From: Pseudorasbora parva
Lineage: Eukaryota; Chordata; Actinopteri; Cypriniformes; Gobionidae
Length of the DNA: 64,000 nt
Assembly: GCF_024679245.1 (NCBI RefSeq)
Contig: NC_090196.1
Span: forward strand, 4,713,361-4,777,360
Direction of reading: 5' to 3'
Shown: one piece after another, positions 21,056 through 32,466 of the stretch
Layout of the letters: each line of letters starts with the position of its first letter
How positions within the stretch are numbered: position 1 is the first letter of the stretch
Made by a program: the position numbers and the translations under genes
The notes under the pieces: generated by a model
What the model saw: only the letters and a program-made list of their open reading frames with translations
What the model was told of the DNA's origin: nothing
Database searches by the model: none

Positions 21056-21592
21056 CTCCTCTGTACCTGCACCGCTAAGCACGACAGTCATCCAGCGCGA
21101 AACACACGCAGAGTGAGAACCCGTGATGTAACGTTAGTGTTGTGATCGGTTGAAAGCTGTGTCTTACACTTCTTTCCTTTTACCTAGAGTTGTTCCGATT
21201 TCGAAACCATATCGGTGAGTACTGGAGTCAGTATCCTGAATCACCATGGTGGTACACCTATAATAAGTGTTTATTCTCTGACTACTTTAGTCCGGCGGGT
21301 CGCCGCCGCTGTGGAGTAGCACAGGACCTGGGTGACTCGTCCATAGTCATAAACGGAGAGAAGTAACGCCGGTTACAATCACATGCAGTTCTGTTTATTA
21401 ACTGCTAGAGTGTGAAAAAAAAAAAACAGAAGCGCGACAAATAAACTGCGTACCTGTGTAGTGCGTACCTGTGTCTCTGTTAAAGTTTATCGTTAATTTG
21501 ATACTCATTTTAACAATCGAGAGTCATGTAAACATGACGTCACGTGCGTCTTTTCTGGTCAGTCTGGTCACCCTGGCGTTTGGAGTGAAAAA
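21056..21592. other. Unassigned, transposon-like
   Basis: Contains 'AGTTGTTCCGATTTCGAAACC', similar in style to hAT subterminal repeats; no gene seen. Confidence 0.35.
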
Positions 21593-21800
21593 ACGTCTCG
21601 GGTTATGTATATAACCCTTGTTCCCTGAGAGGGAACGAGCACTGCGTCGAAACGACGAATTGGGGATGCTCCCTAAGCATAACCGCATCTGAAGTATGAA
21701 TGAAACCTGTCCAATCCTGATTGGTGCAACGTCATGACGTAGATGTGACGGCATCACCGGAAGCTATAAAGGGATGTCCGGCGCATAGTAGCGTCAATTA
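21593..21800. repeat. DIRS left inverted terminal repeat
   Basis: Starts ACGTCTCGGGTTATGTATAT. From GCACTGCGTCGAAACGACG onward it is the inverted copy of the right terminus. Confidence 0.88.
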
Positions 21801-21844
21801 TCGCGATGAAGCAGAACGCTCTCAGGCGATACGCGGTGTGGCGA

Positions 21845-21960
21845 CGAGACGCAGTGCTCGTTCCCTCTCAGGGAACAAGGGTTATATACATAACCCGAGA
21901 CGTTCCCTATATCGAGGGAACTTCGCACTGCGTCGAAACGACGAATTGGGGAACGAGTAC
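21845..21960. repeat. DIRS internal complementary region
   Basis: First half is the complement of the left outer end (...ACATAACCCGAGACGT), second half the complement of the right outer end (TTCCCTATATCGAGGGAAC...). This is the splint used to circularise DIRS cDNA. Confidence 0.85.
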
Positions 21961-22018
21961 CCACTATGCCACACCAAGGGTACGCCTGCCCTAATGTGAA
22001 GCTGGAACCCAGGCACAA

Positions 22019-23110
22019 TTAGGACTGGAGCACCCTGGCGCCGGGAGTCGCAGGGAGGTGAAGACTGTAAAATCGAATAAAAGTATGTTGAGTGGCCCAA
22101 CCGGCCGCCTCACAGATATCCTGCATTGGAACGCCCGAAAGAAGAGCCACCGAGGAGCCCATGCCCCTGGTGGAATGTGCCCTTACGGCTATAGGTGAAG
22201 GCAGACCGCGCACCTGATATGCCGAGGCAATCGCCTGCACTATCCAGTTACTTATAGTGGGAGTAGCTGCAGGCAACCCCTTCTTAGGCGGACCAAAACA
22301 TACTAAAAGTTGTTCAGATTTCCTCCACTGTGCTGACCTCTCAATATATATTCTAAGAGCCCTGACGGGGCACAATAGAAAAAGTCTCCCTTCTTCCGCC
22401 GTCACATGAGGCGGAGGATGGAAAGCCTGTAGAACTAAAGATCTGACCACACTAGAAGGCACCTTAGGCACGTAGCCCGGTCTAGGGTGCAGGATAGCTT
22501 TTACTCCCCCGGGGGCAAACTCCAGGCAAGTCGGCGTAATAGCCAAGGCCTGAAGATCCCCCACTCTCCTCAGAGATGTAATAGCCAAAAGGAAAGCTAC
22601 CTTAAGGGTCAGAAACTTAGGTTCAACTGTTTCTAGTGGCTCAAAGGGAGCCTCAGCCAGTCCTTCGAGAACCACCGCCAGATCCCAGGAAGGAACCCTG
22701 GTCCTGACTACAGGCCTCATCCTCCTAGCCCCGCGGAGGAATCGTACAACCAATTGGTGCCTACCCAACTGCCCATCACCCAGAGGAGTGTGGAAAGCCC
22801 CAATGGCAGCCACGTACACCTTGAGTGTAGACGGGGTAAGCCCTGCAGAGAAACGATCTTGGAGGAACTCCAGCACTGAAGCCACCGGGCAGTTAACTGG
22901 ATCCACCTCACGTTCTCTACACCAAGTGACGAAGACATTCCACTTGAGGCTGTACAATCTCCTAGTTGATGGAGCCCTAGAGCTGAGTAAGGTCTCTATA
23001 ACGTCTGCTGGTAGTCCCGCCTCCTGGTACCTGGCCCCCTCAGGGGCCAGACCCACAGGCTCCATATTTCTGGCCGGGGGTGAAATATTGTGCCCCCCGC
23101 CTGTGACAGA
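22019..23110 (-). CDS. DIRS tyrosine recombinase
   Basis: The C-terminal about 360 codons of a long minus-strand frame. An N-terminal core-binding region ('LLSSRAPSTRRLYSLKWNVF', 'GLTPSTLKVYVAAIGAFH') precedes the catalytic domain with Arg in 'ITSLRRVGDLQAL', H-x-x-R in 'VRAHSTRGMGSS', 'DICEAAGW', and the nucleophile Tyr in 'FIRFYSLH'. The protein splices the circular DNA intermediate into the genome. The frame is open much further upstream (to 24859), but that part lies over the RT gene in another register and is a shadow. The true start is not evident; the coding part overlaps the RT 3' end by about 100 bp. The key residues are intact. Confidence 0.88.
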   Translation of the reverse strand, partial: SVTGGGHNISPPARNMEPVGLAPEGARYQEAGLPADVIETLLSSRAPSTRRLYSLKWNVFVTWCREREVDPVNCPVASVLEFLQDRFSAGLTPSTLKVYVAAIGAFHTPLGDGQLGRHQLVVRFLRGARRMRPVVRTRVPSWDLAVVLEGLAEAPFEPLETVEPKFLTLKVAFLLAITSLRRVGDLQALAITPTCLEFAPGGVKAILHPRPGYVPKVPSSVVRSLVLQAFHPPPHVTAEEGRLFLLCPVRALRIYIERSAQWRKSEQLLVCFGPPKKGLPAATPTISNWIVQAIASAYQVRGLPSPIAVRAHSTRGMGSSVALLSGVPMQDICEAAGWATQHTFIRFYSLHLPATPGARVLQS

Positions 23111-25125
23111 AGGTCCCTCCTCTGCTGACCCACCAGCAGAGCTATGATGTCTGAGAACCATACTCGAGTCGGCCAACGAGGAGCCACCAAAAGAAGACTG
23201 ACTCCCTGCTGCCGAACTCTCTCCAGGACCCCGGGGAGCAGAGCGATCGGGGGAAATGCATACAGACGCAGCCTCGGCCACGTCTGTACCATGGCGTCCA
23301 GCCCCAATGGGGCTGGATGAGTGAGGGAGAACCACAGCGGACAGTGGGACGTCTCTCGAGACGCGAAGAGATCCACTTCCACTGGGCCGAACCTTTCGCA
23401 TATCTGCTCCACCACCTCTGGGTGGAGCCGCCACTCCCCGGGCCTCAGCCCCTGCCTCGACAGTATGTCTGCCCCCTGATTTTGTATCCCTGGGATGTAC
23501 ATAGCCCTGAGTGATAACAATTTCTCCTGTGACCAGAGGAGGATGAGATGCGCCAGTCTGCACAGAGGGCGCGACCTCAACCCCCCCTGGCGGTTCAAAT
23601 ACGCCACGACTGCCATATTGTCTGAGCGGACCAGAACGTGGTGTCCGCGGAGATCCGGGAAAAAACTCCTCAGAGCTTTGTAGACCGCCATCATCTCCAG
23701 ACAGTTTATGTGCCAGGAGGAATGACGGTCCTCCCACGGACCTCTCGCAAAGCGGCCTTCCATGACCGCGCCCCAACCAGTGAGGGATGCATCTGTTGAA
23801 ACGGTCTTCCGGCAACACGATGCTCCCAGCACTGGTCCCTGGGACAGAAACCAGACTTTCTTCCATATGACTAGAGCCCGAAGGCATTTGCGCGTAACTC
23901 TGATCATACGAAAAGGGTTCCCCCTGGGGGAGAACCCCCTGGTCTTTAGCCACCACTGTAAAGCCCTCATGTGTAACAGGCCGAAGGGAATGACATTGGA
24001 TGCTGCCGCTAGGTACCCTAATACTCTTTGAAAGTGCTTTACAGTGATATTCTGGCCTAGCTTTATTTTTGAGACTATCGCTAGAGTGGTCTCGATTCGT
24101 GCGGGAGATAGATGTGCCCGCATCGAAACCGAGTCCCATATTACCCCCAGAAAACTCGTTTTCTGGGCCGGCTGTAACACACTCTTCTTCGAATTGAGTC
24201 TCAACCCCAAGCACTGGATGTGTGACAGAACTACATCTCGATGTTGAACTGCCATCTCGTACGACTGCGCCAGGATTAGCCAGTCGTCGATATAATTCAG
24301 CACACGGATGCCCTGCAGTCTCAATGGAGCCAGAGCTGCATCCATGCACTTCGTGAACGTGCGAGGGGAAAGAGCTAGACCGAACGGAAGTACACGATAT
24401 TGGTATGCTTCGCCCCCAAAAGCGAACCTCAGAAACTTCCTGTGGCATGGAAGGATGGATATATGGAAATAGGCGTCTTTTAAATCTATCGTGACGAACC
24501 AGTCCTTGGGCTGGGTCTGACTCACGATGGCAGAGATAGTCAACATTTTGAACCTGAATCTCCTTAGAGACCGGTTCAGATACCTCAGATCTAAAATCGG
24601 CCGTAGCCCTCCATCCTTTTTTGGAACTATAAAGTACCGGCTGTAGAACCCGGCATCCCTCTCCGACATCGGAACCTTTTCTATGGCTCCTCTCGCCAGC
24701 AAGGATTTTACTTCTAGTTCCATTACCCGAACCCGCTGTGGCACCACTGCAGTCCATGTCACCCCATTGAACTTTGGAGGGGGGTGATCGAACTGCAGTC
24801 TGTACCCTGTCTCTACAGTACGCAGGACCCATTTTGATATATTCGGAAGGCATTTCCATGCGCCGAGATAATCTACTAAGGGAATCAGCCTCTCGAGGCT
24901 GACCTCGGGTGTTATTTGAATCTCGTCCCCAGCCCCCTGAAGCGGAGCCCCGGCAGGGAGCAGCTGGAGTCGATATTCGGTGTGTGGGGACAAGCGCTGT
25001 TCCGTCGCAGGTCTTTTTTGAGGCGACTGGGACAGCACCTGTCCCAGGGAAAACGATGTGGCCCGAAGCGTCAGTGACGGCGGGATTACCACATCGTTTT
25101 CCCCCGAGCGCCGCGCGGAGAACAA
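22996..25125 (-). CDS. DIRS reverse transcriptase, RNase H and methyltransferase-like protein
   Basis: 709 codons without interruption. RT: 'FIVPKKDGGLRPILDLR' (about 165-181), motif A 'TIDLKDAYFHI' (about 212-222), motif B 'LPFGLALSPRTF', motif C YIDD (about 278-281). RNase H: 'STDASLTGWGA' (about 442), Glu in 'NCLEMMAV', 'RSDNMAVVAYL' (about 500), 'ADILSR' (about 552). The C-terminal part has 'GPVEVDLFAS' and 'VAPRWP', the N6-methyltransferase-like domain found in DIRS elements; whether it has activity cannot be told. All polymerase and RNase H acids are present, so this copy could still be active or very young. Confidence 0.92.
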   Translation of the reverse strand: MFSARRSGENDVVIPPSLTLRATSFSLGQVLSQSPQKRPATEQRLSPHTEYRLQLLPAGAPLQGAGDEIQITPEVSLERLIPLVDYLGAWKCLPNISKWVLRTVETGYRLQFDHPPPKFNGVTWTAVVPQRVRVMELEVKSLLARGAIEKVPMSERDAGFYSRYFIVPKKDGGLRPILDLRYLNRSLRRFRFKMLTISAIVSQTQPKDWFVTIDLKDAYFHISILPCHRKFLRFAFGGEAYQYRVLPFGLALSPRTFTKCMDAALAPLRLQGIRVLNYIDDWLILAQSYEMAVQHRDVVLSHIQCLGLRLNSKKSVLQPAQKTSFLGVIWDSVSMRAHLSPARIETTLAIVSKIKLGQNITVKHFQRVLGYLAAASNVIPFGLLHMRALQWWLKTRGFSPRGNPFRMIRVTRKCLRALVIWKKVWFLSQGPVLGASCCRKTVSTDASLTGWGAVMEGRFARGPWEDRHSSWHINCLEMMAVYKALRSFFPDLRGHHVLVRSDNMAVVAYLNRQGGLRSRPLCRLAHLILLWSQEKLLSLRAMYIPGIQNQGADILSRQGLRPGEWRLHPEVVEQICERFGPVEVDLFASRETSHCPLWFSLTHPAPLGLDAMVQTWPRLRLYAFPPIALLPGVLERVRQQGVSLLLVAPRWPTRVWFSDIIALLVGQQRRDLLSQAGGTIFHPRPEIWSLWVWPLRGPGTRRRDYQQTL

Positions 25126-25175
25126 CCTCGGTTGCGTCCGCGCGGGGGGGACCGCTCTTAAAGGTCCAGCCGATG

Positions 25176-26662
25176 CTAGGACCTTTTTGCAGCAGCCTTC
25201 TTAGCCAGAATGACGTTCCTCAGATCGCCCTTCGGCCTCGAAGGCTGCTGCTGTTGTTGTTGAGAGCGCCGCCTTTGTTGCCAAGCTCCCGGAGGAGGGG
25301 CTCGAAAAGCGACGCTCTCCTTCTGCACCTGTCTGTGCGAGGAGCTAGTGGACGGCTGAGGCTGCCCGCTTTGGGCAGCCTTCCCCTTAGAGCGACGAGG
25401 GAGAAACTGCCGAAAAGCTGCTGACTGTTTTTTCGCCTCCTGAAATCTGTCGACGACGTTATTAACGGCGTCGCCGAACAGACCAGAAGGCGAAATCGGG
25501 GCATCAAGGAGAAAGGTTTTATCCCTCTCCTTCATCCCCGATAAATTCAACCATAAGTGTCTCTCCACAGTCACCATAGATGCCATGGAGCGGCCGATGG
25601 CACGGGCCGTCTCCTTGGTGATGCGGAGAGACAGGTCAGCAGCTTTACGGAGCTCTAAAATGTCTTCAGGGGAGGGACCCTCTCCCTCATCTAGCTCTTT
25701 GAGGAGGTCGGCCTGGTATGCCTGCAAAATAGATAATGTATGCAGGGAACTACCAGCCCGCCCAGCCGCCATATATGCCCTACCCACCAACGCAGATGTA
25801 TCACGGCATGGCTTGGTGGGCAGTGCCGGGGCTTTAAGGGACGATGCCGATTCGGGCGAAAGATAGCTCGCGAGAGCATCTTCCACCCGCGGCATCGTCC
25901 CATAACCAGCCTCGCGCGCCCCCAGTACGTTAGAATAATCCAGTACCGGGGGGTTGGAAACACGCGCTGAATAAGGCTTATTCCAGGACCTGCTCAACTC
26001 GTTGTGCAGGTCCGGGAAAAATGGTAAGCCCCGGCGAGGTGTTGGAGCCCGGCGAGAGAGAAAGCGGTCATCCAGCCTGCTGGGTGGCTGGATCTCCTGC
26101 CTCTCTTGTGGCCATTCAATATTTAATTTGGCCACAGCACGGGTCAACACCTCCACTAACTCCTCATTGACGGGTGGATGAAGTGGCGACAATATATCTT
26201 CATCCCCCGCCTCGATGTCGGACTCATCTGGCTCCTCAGAACCAGAGAGCACGAGCATCGGACCGCCCACCCCGGGGAAGAAGCCGCAGCGCGGGCTTCC
26301 ACACGGGGAGGACGGTCATCTGGACTGTCAGCGGATGATTGAGAAAGTGCCTCGGCAGTCTCAATCTCCGCTGACAAATCCAGTTGTGAACCCCATGATC
26401 TGAGACGCCGAGCCGCCTCAGCGACTGCGGGTCCCGAACCACGGGGTTCACGGGGCTGACCGCCGTCATTAAAAACGGCCAGCCGCGAGCGAAGCACCTT
26501 GAGTGTGAGCTTCTCACAATGCTCACAAGCGGCTCCCTCGAGAGCCGCTGTGGCATGCTGCACACCCAAACATAGAACACAAAGCGAGTGTGTGTCCGTG
26601 CCTGACATAAATCGAGGACACGGAGGCACACACCGCCTGAACTCAGTGCTCTTAGTCGCCAT
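25176..26662 (-). pseudogene. DIRS gag-like protein, split by one frame change
   Basis: The start at 26662 (MATKSTEFRRC) opens an N-terminal Cys-rich part ('LCVLCLGVQHA', 'CEHCEKL', possible zinc binding). This frame runs to 26156, but the conserved body continues in another register from about 26270 to 25176: 'LDDRFLSRR', 'FFPDLHNELSRSWNKPYSAR', 'VVDRFQEAKKQ', then a Gln/Arg/Ser-rich tail likely to bind nucleic acid. A one-base change in the C/G-rich run near 26270-26278 explains the split; sequencing error is an alternative. Confidence 0.85.
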
Positions 26663-26756
26663 TTGTACTCTATATATATTTAATTTACTTTGCTAGAAAG
26701 ACGTACAACAGTAAATAGACAGGACAATATACACAGAGCGTTATGCTGAAGAGCGA

Positions 26757-26940
26757 TAACTGGCGCTACTATGCGCCGGACATCCCTTTATAGCTTCCGG
26801 TGATGCCGTCACATCTACGTCATGACGTTGCACCAATCAGGATTGGACAGGTTTCATTCATACTTCAGATGCGGTTATGCTTAGGGAGCATCCCCAATTC
26901 GTCGTTTCGACGCAGTGCGAAGTTCCCTCGATATAGGGAA
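26757..26940. repeat. DIRS right inverted terminal repeat
   Basis: Runs from CGCTACTATGCGCCGGACAT to CCCTCGATATAGGGAA; inverted copy of the left terminus except for its outer 30 bp. Confidence 0.88.
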
Positions 26941-27039
26941 CTCAAGCTTCTCTTGTGAAATGAATTTGTCATTTAAAAAGTTTCTTAGCCCAATAATAAT
27001 AATAAAGACATTTAAAATGACACGCCTCTGTGTGCCTTT

Positions 27040-28610
27040 TGATCCAACGTGATCTCATGAAAATACGTGAGTATTTTTACGTAAAGTGTGATTCTACTAC
27101 ACGTACATTTACTAACGTTTTCACACACAATAAAACGTACAATACTGACTTATTAACAGCACTAAAATGTACAATATTGACGTATTAACAGCACTAAAAT
27201 GTACAATATTGACGTATTGACAGCACTAAAATGTAAATTATCGACGTATCTGTTAACGTGTAAGCAGCCAGCCACCGGCTCCCATAAATCGTGGCATTAA
27301 TATTGTTTATTTTATATCCAATAGTCCCATCAATACATGTTTTCAGTCACATTTATTAAATGCATTTTACTAAGTTAATCAACCTAATATAAAATAACAG
27401 AAATATAAAATAACATTTTGCTCTCGTGACATAACTACAAACTCATTTCGGGTGACTAGATAATGTTAAAAGAAGACTGAATTTTAAAACCGTCAGATGA
27501 ATAACATTCTTGCCAACCATTTTGTAGTATTTAGCTTGTTGTTTGCTGTGAGACATAAAAAGGCATTTTCTCCTATTCAGCAACTGGCGATCACAATATA
27601 CACCAAAACACAACATCAATTCACAAAACGCAACACTTTATTCGTTTGCTGTAATCCAAATCGTTAGAATCCATATGTTTGCGAGAAACAAATCTAAAAT
27701 TGAGCCCGGTGATCTTCATCTCCTCTCAGTAGCGCGACGGCAAACATCAAATCTCGCGCTCGTAAATTCAAATTTAAAAAACGCGCCCTCATGAAGCGTT
27801 ACGACAAGATTTACGGCAGTGGCATCGAACGCTCATTGGCTCTCGCCTGCTTCGTCACAGATTTTGACATGTCGTGTTTCAGTCGATTTGTATTTGAAAT
27901 GGGAAACGCGCAACTTCACAGAGAGAAGCCGGATTAATATTTTCATTGATTAATAGCTAACATTCTGCTCTGTACCTCATACAAAACTATGAACGTTATA
28001 TACCACCAGAGAGGACTGCGACTGCAACACATCTTCATTTGAACTACTTTTGGTACCGCTTTTGACATTTTTGCAATAAATAAATTATTGTGATTACACT
28101 GGTCTGTCTGTTATGCTTTGATTTATAACAGTACGTTGTTTTAATAAATGCTAATGGGTAGGTTTAGGGGTAAGTGTAGGATTAGCCGTTCAAAATATTT
28201 TTTTTAATGCTATATTGTTACCAAAATCGTCATTTTCCAACGTTTTACCTTTTATTTTCTTTATATTCTGTATTAAATTGGTAGGTTTAGGGTTTGGGTA
28301 GTGTTAAGGGATCGTAGATTAATCAATAAAATGGTCAAAGGGAAATTATATAGATATCTTTATGATATAACAAAACAAAAAAAATGTTTTTACCAGAATA
28401 AAGTTTTGTATTCTTAAAAAAAAAGATTTCATGATGGATTCGTAAATATTTCACGTTTTTTAGCTGTAAAAATGTAATAATACTACGTTTAAATGTTGCA
28501 AATACGTCTATATTTTACATTTTAGCACTTCTCCAAACGTACTAAGACATACGTTTAGTCTCTTTGAAAGTAACGTATTAATACCTACGTATTAAGGATG
28601 AGACCAGGCT
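27040..28610. mobile_element. Transposon-like element rich in ACGTA motifs, type unknown
   Basis: Left end GATCTCATGAAAATACGTGA and right end CGTATTAAGGATGAGACCA carry similar inverted phrases; ACGT and TACGT motifs cluster in both 200-bp flanks. Centre is AT-rich with the phrase 'GGGTAGGTTTAGGG' twice (28157, 28284). No coding region. Confidence 0.5.
27125..27245. repeat. 32-bp tandem repeat, about 3.5 copies
   Basis: Unit core CACTAAAATGTACAATATTG followed by ACGTATTAACAG, slightly diverged between copies. Confidence 0.85.
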
Positions 28611-29247
28611 GTTTGATCATATCCTTAGAATCTGTAAATGGTCTCATGGTCTCATTTTTGTGAAATGACAGACTGACCTCAACTCTCCTGCCTACAATAT
28701 ATTTGTGTATGATTGTCAGTTCCAAGGGAAAGAGAGGGAGATGGCAAAGGAGAAAGGGAAAGGGAGAGCATGCAGGAAGAATCAGGTGAGGAAACAACAA
28801 CAATAAATTGACATACAGTGAATAGTGGCAAGCAAAACAGTCCTGTTTATGTGTGTGTACTCCTATACAAAACTATTGGCATTAAGTAGCCTATATTACA
28901 ATTTTTTTGTAACATTATTTTACACCACATTTTTTCATAATAAAGGAGGAGTAAAACAACAGGGAGAGTCCATAAGGGATAAGAGGGAATTGAATAGTGA
29001 AAGAAATGAAGAGACTGAGGGAGTGCAACATAGAGAGAGTACCAAGCAAAAGCAGCAGAGACAGAAGAGAGCTGTTCAGACTTAGGGGATAAGGACACTG
29101 GTCCTAAACAGTTAAAGCTGTCTCAATACCCTCATACTCAGTTTGACACACAAAAAAAGAGCCTTTCAAGAACAGTGGTTCAAAAGTTTCAGATGGCTGG
29201 AATACTCAGCTAGACAAAATGCTGCTTTCTGCTTTCATTGTAGGCAT
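28611..29247. other. No feature recognised
   Basis: AT-rich with a purine-rich segment at 28930-29060; no splice-bounded coding exon that I can support. Confidence 0.4.
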
Positions 29248-29515
29248 GGGCGAGCCCCTTTTTAGGGGTGCTTCAGTAAAAACTTAGAGTAAGAAATTGT
29301 GTTATTTAAAATTTTAGTCTTTTACACGGTTAAATAATGTCCAAAATACACTCTGTAGTTTGTGGTTTAAAATGTATGTGTTAAGGAGGAAAATGAAAAC
29401 ATCCCCACATAGCAAATGGTGTCATCCTCTTCTCTTCTCTAGGGTACGTGTGTCTCTAGGTTGGTGGCAGTGGGGCTCATTGGGTGCTCAGCACCCCTAA
29501 AGCTCTGACCCTAGA
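29248..29515. mobile_element. hAT-like MITE (CATGGGCGAG family), copy 2
   Basis: Left end GGGCGAGCCCCTTTTTAGGG, right end CACCCCTAAAGC...ATCGCCCCTG are inverted; GGTGCT/AGCACC hairpin within. Related to 20846-21055. Confidence 0.65.
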
Positions 29516-29769
29516 ATCGCCCCTGCTCTGGCCTATTATTAAACAGTGTAAATTTGTAAAGTCATGTAAAGTCATAAATCATATTAGATAGGAATATTCA
29601 AAATTGTGGGTATCACGCAAGAAACGGGTTTATTTAGGATGGCGCGTCGATTACACAAGAATATGAATACTTGAAAGATCAGAGATTCTACAAGGCAATG
29701 CCAGCACAATTTGGGTTACTGGTCCCAAAGGGGAGAACTTGCCATTCATAGACTCTGGACTGCAGTTCT

Positions 29770-30830
29770 CTTTGTTGATCTCTTCATAAGAAACAAAGAA
29801 GGGATCAATTTTCAAAAAGAAGTCTAATCTGGTGGAATATTCCCTTAATGTCCGCTGCTGATGACAAATGTTCTCTGAATCTTATTAGCACAGGAAGTCA
29901 GTGCTGGTCCTGGAAGTTTATGTTCATTGAGGTGGTTTCCTTGAAACTAGAATTAACAGTTGAAAACCCGTTATGTTCAGCCATATGGTGTGGGATATGC
30001 CAACTCACTGAAGTGTCTTCTGCTTCTGACTGCAGTTCAGCAATGCAACCTGACTGCTCCAGTCGTATAATCCCAGCCTGGTAGATAGCTGTTTGATCAG
30101 GAGACTTACTGAGGCATTACCGCTCCTTTAGGTGCACGAAGAGGGGGCATATTTTAAACTCTGAGCAGTGGGGTAGCATATCACACACTCTGACATTTTT
30201 TGCAGTGACTGCTGGTCTTGCACTTATCGAGTACTCACCTTCTCATCTCTTCAAGGAAGGACATCCATTTGCCAGAGTCTTTCGATTTATGTGTGCAGAT
30301 TGGCATAAAGTGACAAACTTTTGAGCAGACATTGTTACTCTATGAGGCTTGAACTGTGTTACTTGAACTGGTCCTTGCAAAGTCCAAGGAGAGTTCCAAT
30401 CACAACAGGACCCCCTGGGGGGCCCAAGCGAACTGGTTTGGCTGTGTTAAATAAATGAGGGCAGTCAGAACCGATAAGCAAAACTGGATGAGATTTACTA
30501 TCTTGGGTATAGTTTAGATTTGACACATTCAGTTAATCTTGGTCTCTGTGTGGCTGCTACTGGTTTAGGGTGGTCTAGGGTCTTTGACTGACCGTGTAAG
30601 ACATGCGTGTGTAGGAAAAGCTGGGATGATCGACAGGAACTTCATTTGATGGCTGCATCACCATAATTGTGGAAATCTCTGTCTCTGACTCAAAGGACCA
30701 TAAAGAAAATTCAATCCATTTTATGGAAGCCAGTTGGGAACTAGTTTGAAATTCTTCGATGCTTATGCATCCTAATTGGACAGATTGATATCCCTGAAGT
30801 ATTATACTGTGATGATCCCTTAAGTGCTCC
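29770..30830 (-). pseudogene. BEL/Pao retrotransposon relic, protease region
   Basis: On the minus strand around 30530-30400 the translation gives 'LLIGSDCPHLFNTAKPVRLG' followed by 'PPGGPVVIGTLLGLCK', the well-known BEL/Pao protease-domain tail. Stops and frameshifts interrupt it. It lies upstream, on the same strand, of the BEL RT fragment at 20144-20440, so both could come from one old insertion. Confidence 0.7.
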
Positions 30831-31079
30831 CTTCATTTTTTGAGCAGTGTATATATGCACACACGTCTGTTTAGTTTTTACTCGCCCCATGCTAAGCTAC
30901 ACTATGGCCATATCCCAAATGGCACACTTCATGTGCATTTTCGGTCCTATGGCTGCTGTGTGCGCGTGTCCGTTAAGTCCACAGACATATCCCAACTAGC
31001 AAAAAGTCTTCTCAGGGAGGTATAAATAAAATAACTAATGACATAAGTAAATGTCTAAAATATATAAATGAATAATATA

Positions 31080-31231
31080 TAATTTATACTTTTCCCAGAG
31101 TGCACTCTGTGACAACATCCCGCCTACCAGAGGATCCGGAAGTTACACTGTCTCGCGGTGAAATTCAAATTGTTGTTCTAACTTCAACAATCAAGCTATC
31201 TTGGTTTTATCTTGTGGAGTTTTAATACATC
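31080..31231 (+). promoter_or_regulatory. Probable promoter and 5' UTR of an unrecognised gene
   Basis: A CCGGAAGT (ETS-type) site at about 31137, then 'TCTCGCGGTG', then about 90 bp to the ATG at 31232. The cluster is typical of TATA-less housekeeping promoters. Confidence 0.45.
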
Positions 31232-31724
31232 ATGATCAAGGTAAGTTGATACTTACATTTTTTAAATCTTAACTAGATTTGACTCGCCCATCTACAGCGC
31301 AGTACTGCTAGAATCTATAGGCTTTTTTGTGTGCAGTTAGCTTCTTTGTTTGGATTGTATTTGTTGTAATGCTTGAGGTGCTAGAATTATTCTCAGCCCC
31401 TGTTTACAATGCTTAACGGAAAATATGTTGTCTTAGAGTGAGCGAAGTAACACGATAAAAACGGCTGTTAAAAGAGTTTGAATCTTTGGAAAAATAAACG
31501 AATTCTCAGCCTGAAAACAGGCCAACCCAAGATGGCGCTGAAGCAAGCTCTAGTGTTGACTGTTAGTGTTTTGACTTAATAGTGACGGCATGTATTAAAA
31601 ATATTTCAGGTACTTGAACTGGGATTGCTGGGTGGAGTGAACGTAAAGCTCTTGTGGATTATGAATCAAGCAATCAAAAATGACATTGCCAAAGTGGTGT
31701 ACATGGGAAGGCACGTTATGATTG
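31232..31724 (+). CDS. Unrecognised small protein, coding exons 1 and 2
   Basis: Exon 1 (31232-31240) is ATG ATC AAG with a GTAAGT donor; exon 2 (31610-31724) follows a TATTTCAG acceptor and ends in phase 1 before GTAAGT. Together they start 'MIKVLELGLLGGVNVKLLW' and continue 'NQAIKNDIAKVVYMGRHVMI'. The other two frames of exon 2 are closed. I do not recognise the family. A hydrophobic first half suggests a membrane-anchored or mitochondrial small protein, but this is a guess. Any following exon must begin in phase 1. Confidence 0.55.
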
Positions 31725-31880
31725 GTAAGTGCATCTTTGTTTCCAAGTCTTTCTAGAAGTTCATGAATGTTGAAAGTTTTAATTATTGTCTTGTAATAAA
31801 AGTGCTTTGTCTCTATAGTTCATTTTATTTATTTTTAAGTCTTTATTTGTATGCTCCTAGAGGCTGTAAGAAGAAATTTT

Positions 31881-32464
<584 letters not shown>

Positions 32465-32466
32465 AG

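Larger units (their letters stand above)
21593..26940 (-). mobile_element. DIRS1-like tyrosine-recombinase retrotransposon, nearly complete
   Basis: About 5.35 kb on the minus strand with gag (26662-25176), RT/RNase H/methyltransferase-like (25125-22996) and tyrosine recombinase (about 23100-22019). Inverted termini share about 170 bp (21636-21800 and 26757-26922). An internal complementary region at 21845-21960 joins the complements of both outer ends. There are no LTRs and no integrase; integration is expected from a circular intermediate by the recombinase without target duplication. The only clear lesion is a frame change in gag near 26270. Confidence 0.93.

Noticed and set aside
23110..24859. 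N-terminal two thirds of the 946-codon frame ending in the DIRS recombinase
   Set aside because: It overlies the RT gene in another register on the same strand and shows no domain; treated as a shadow.
22788..25424. Plus-strand open frames within the DIRS element
   Set aside because: Antisense shadows of GC-rich coding sequence, no recognisable domains.
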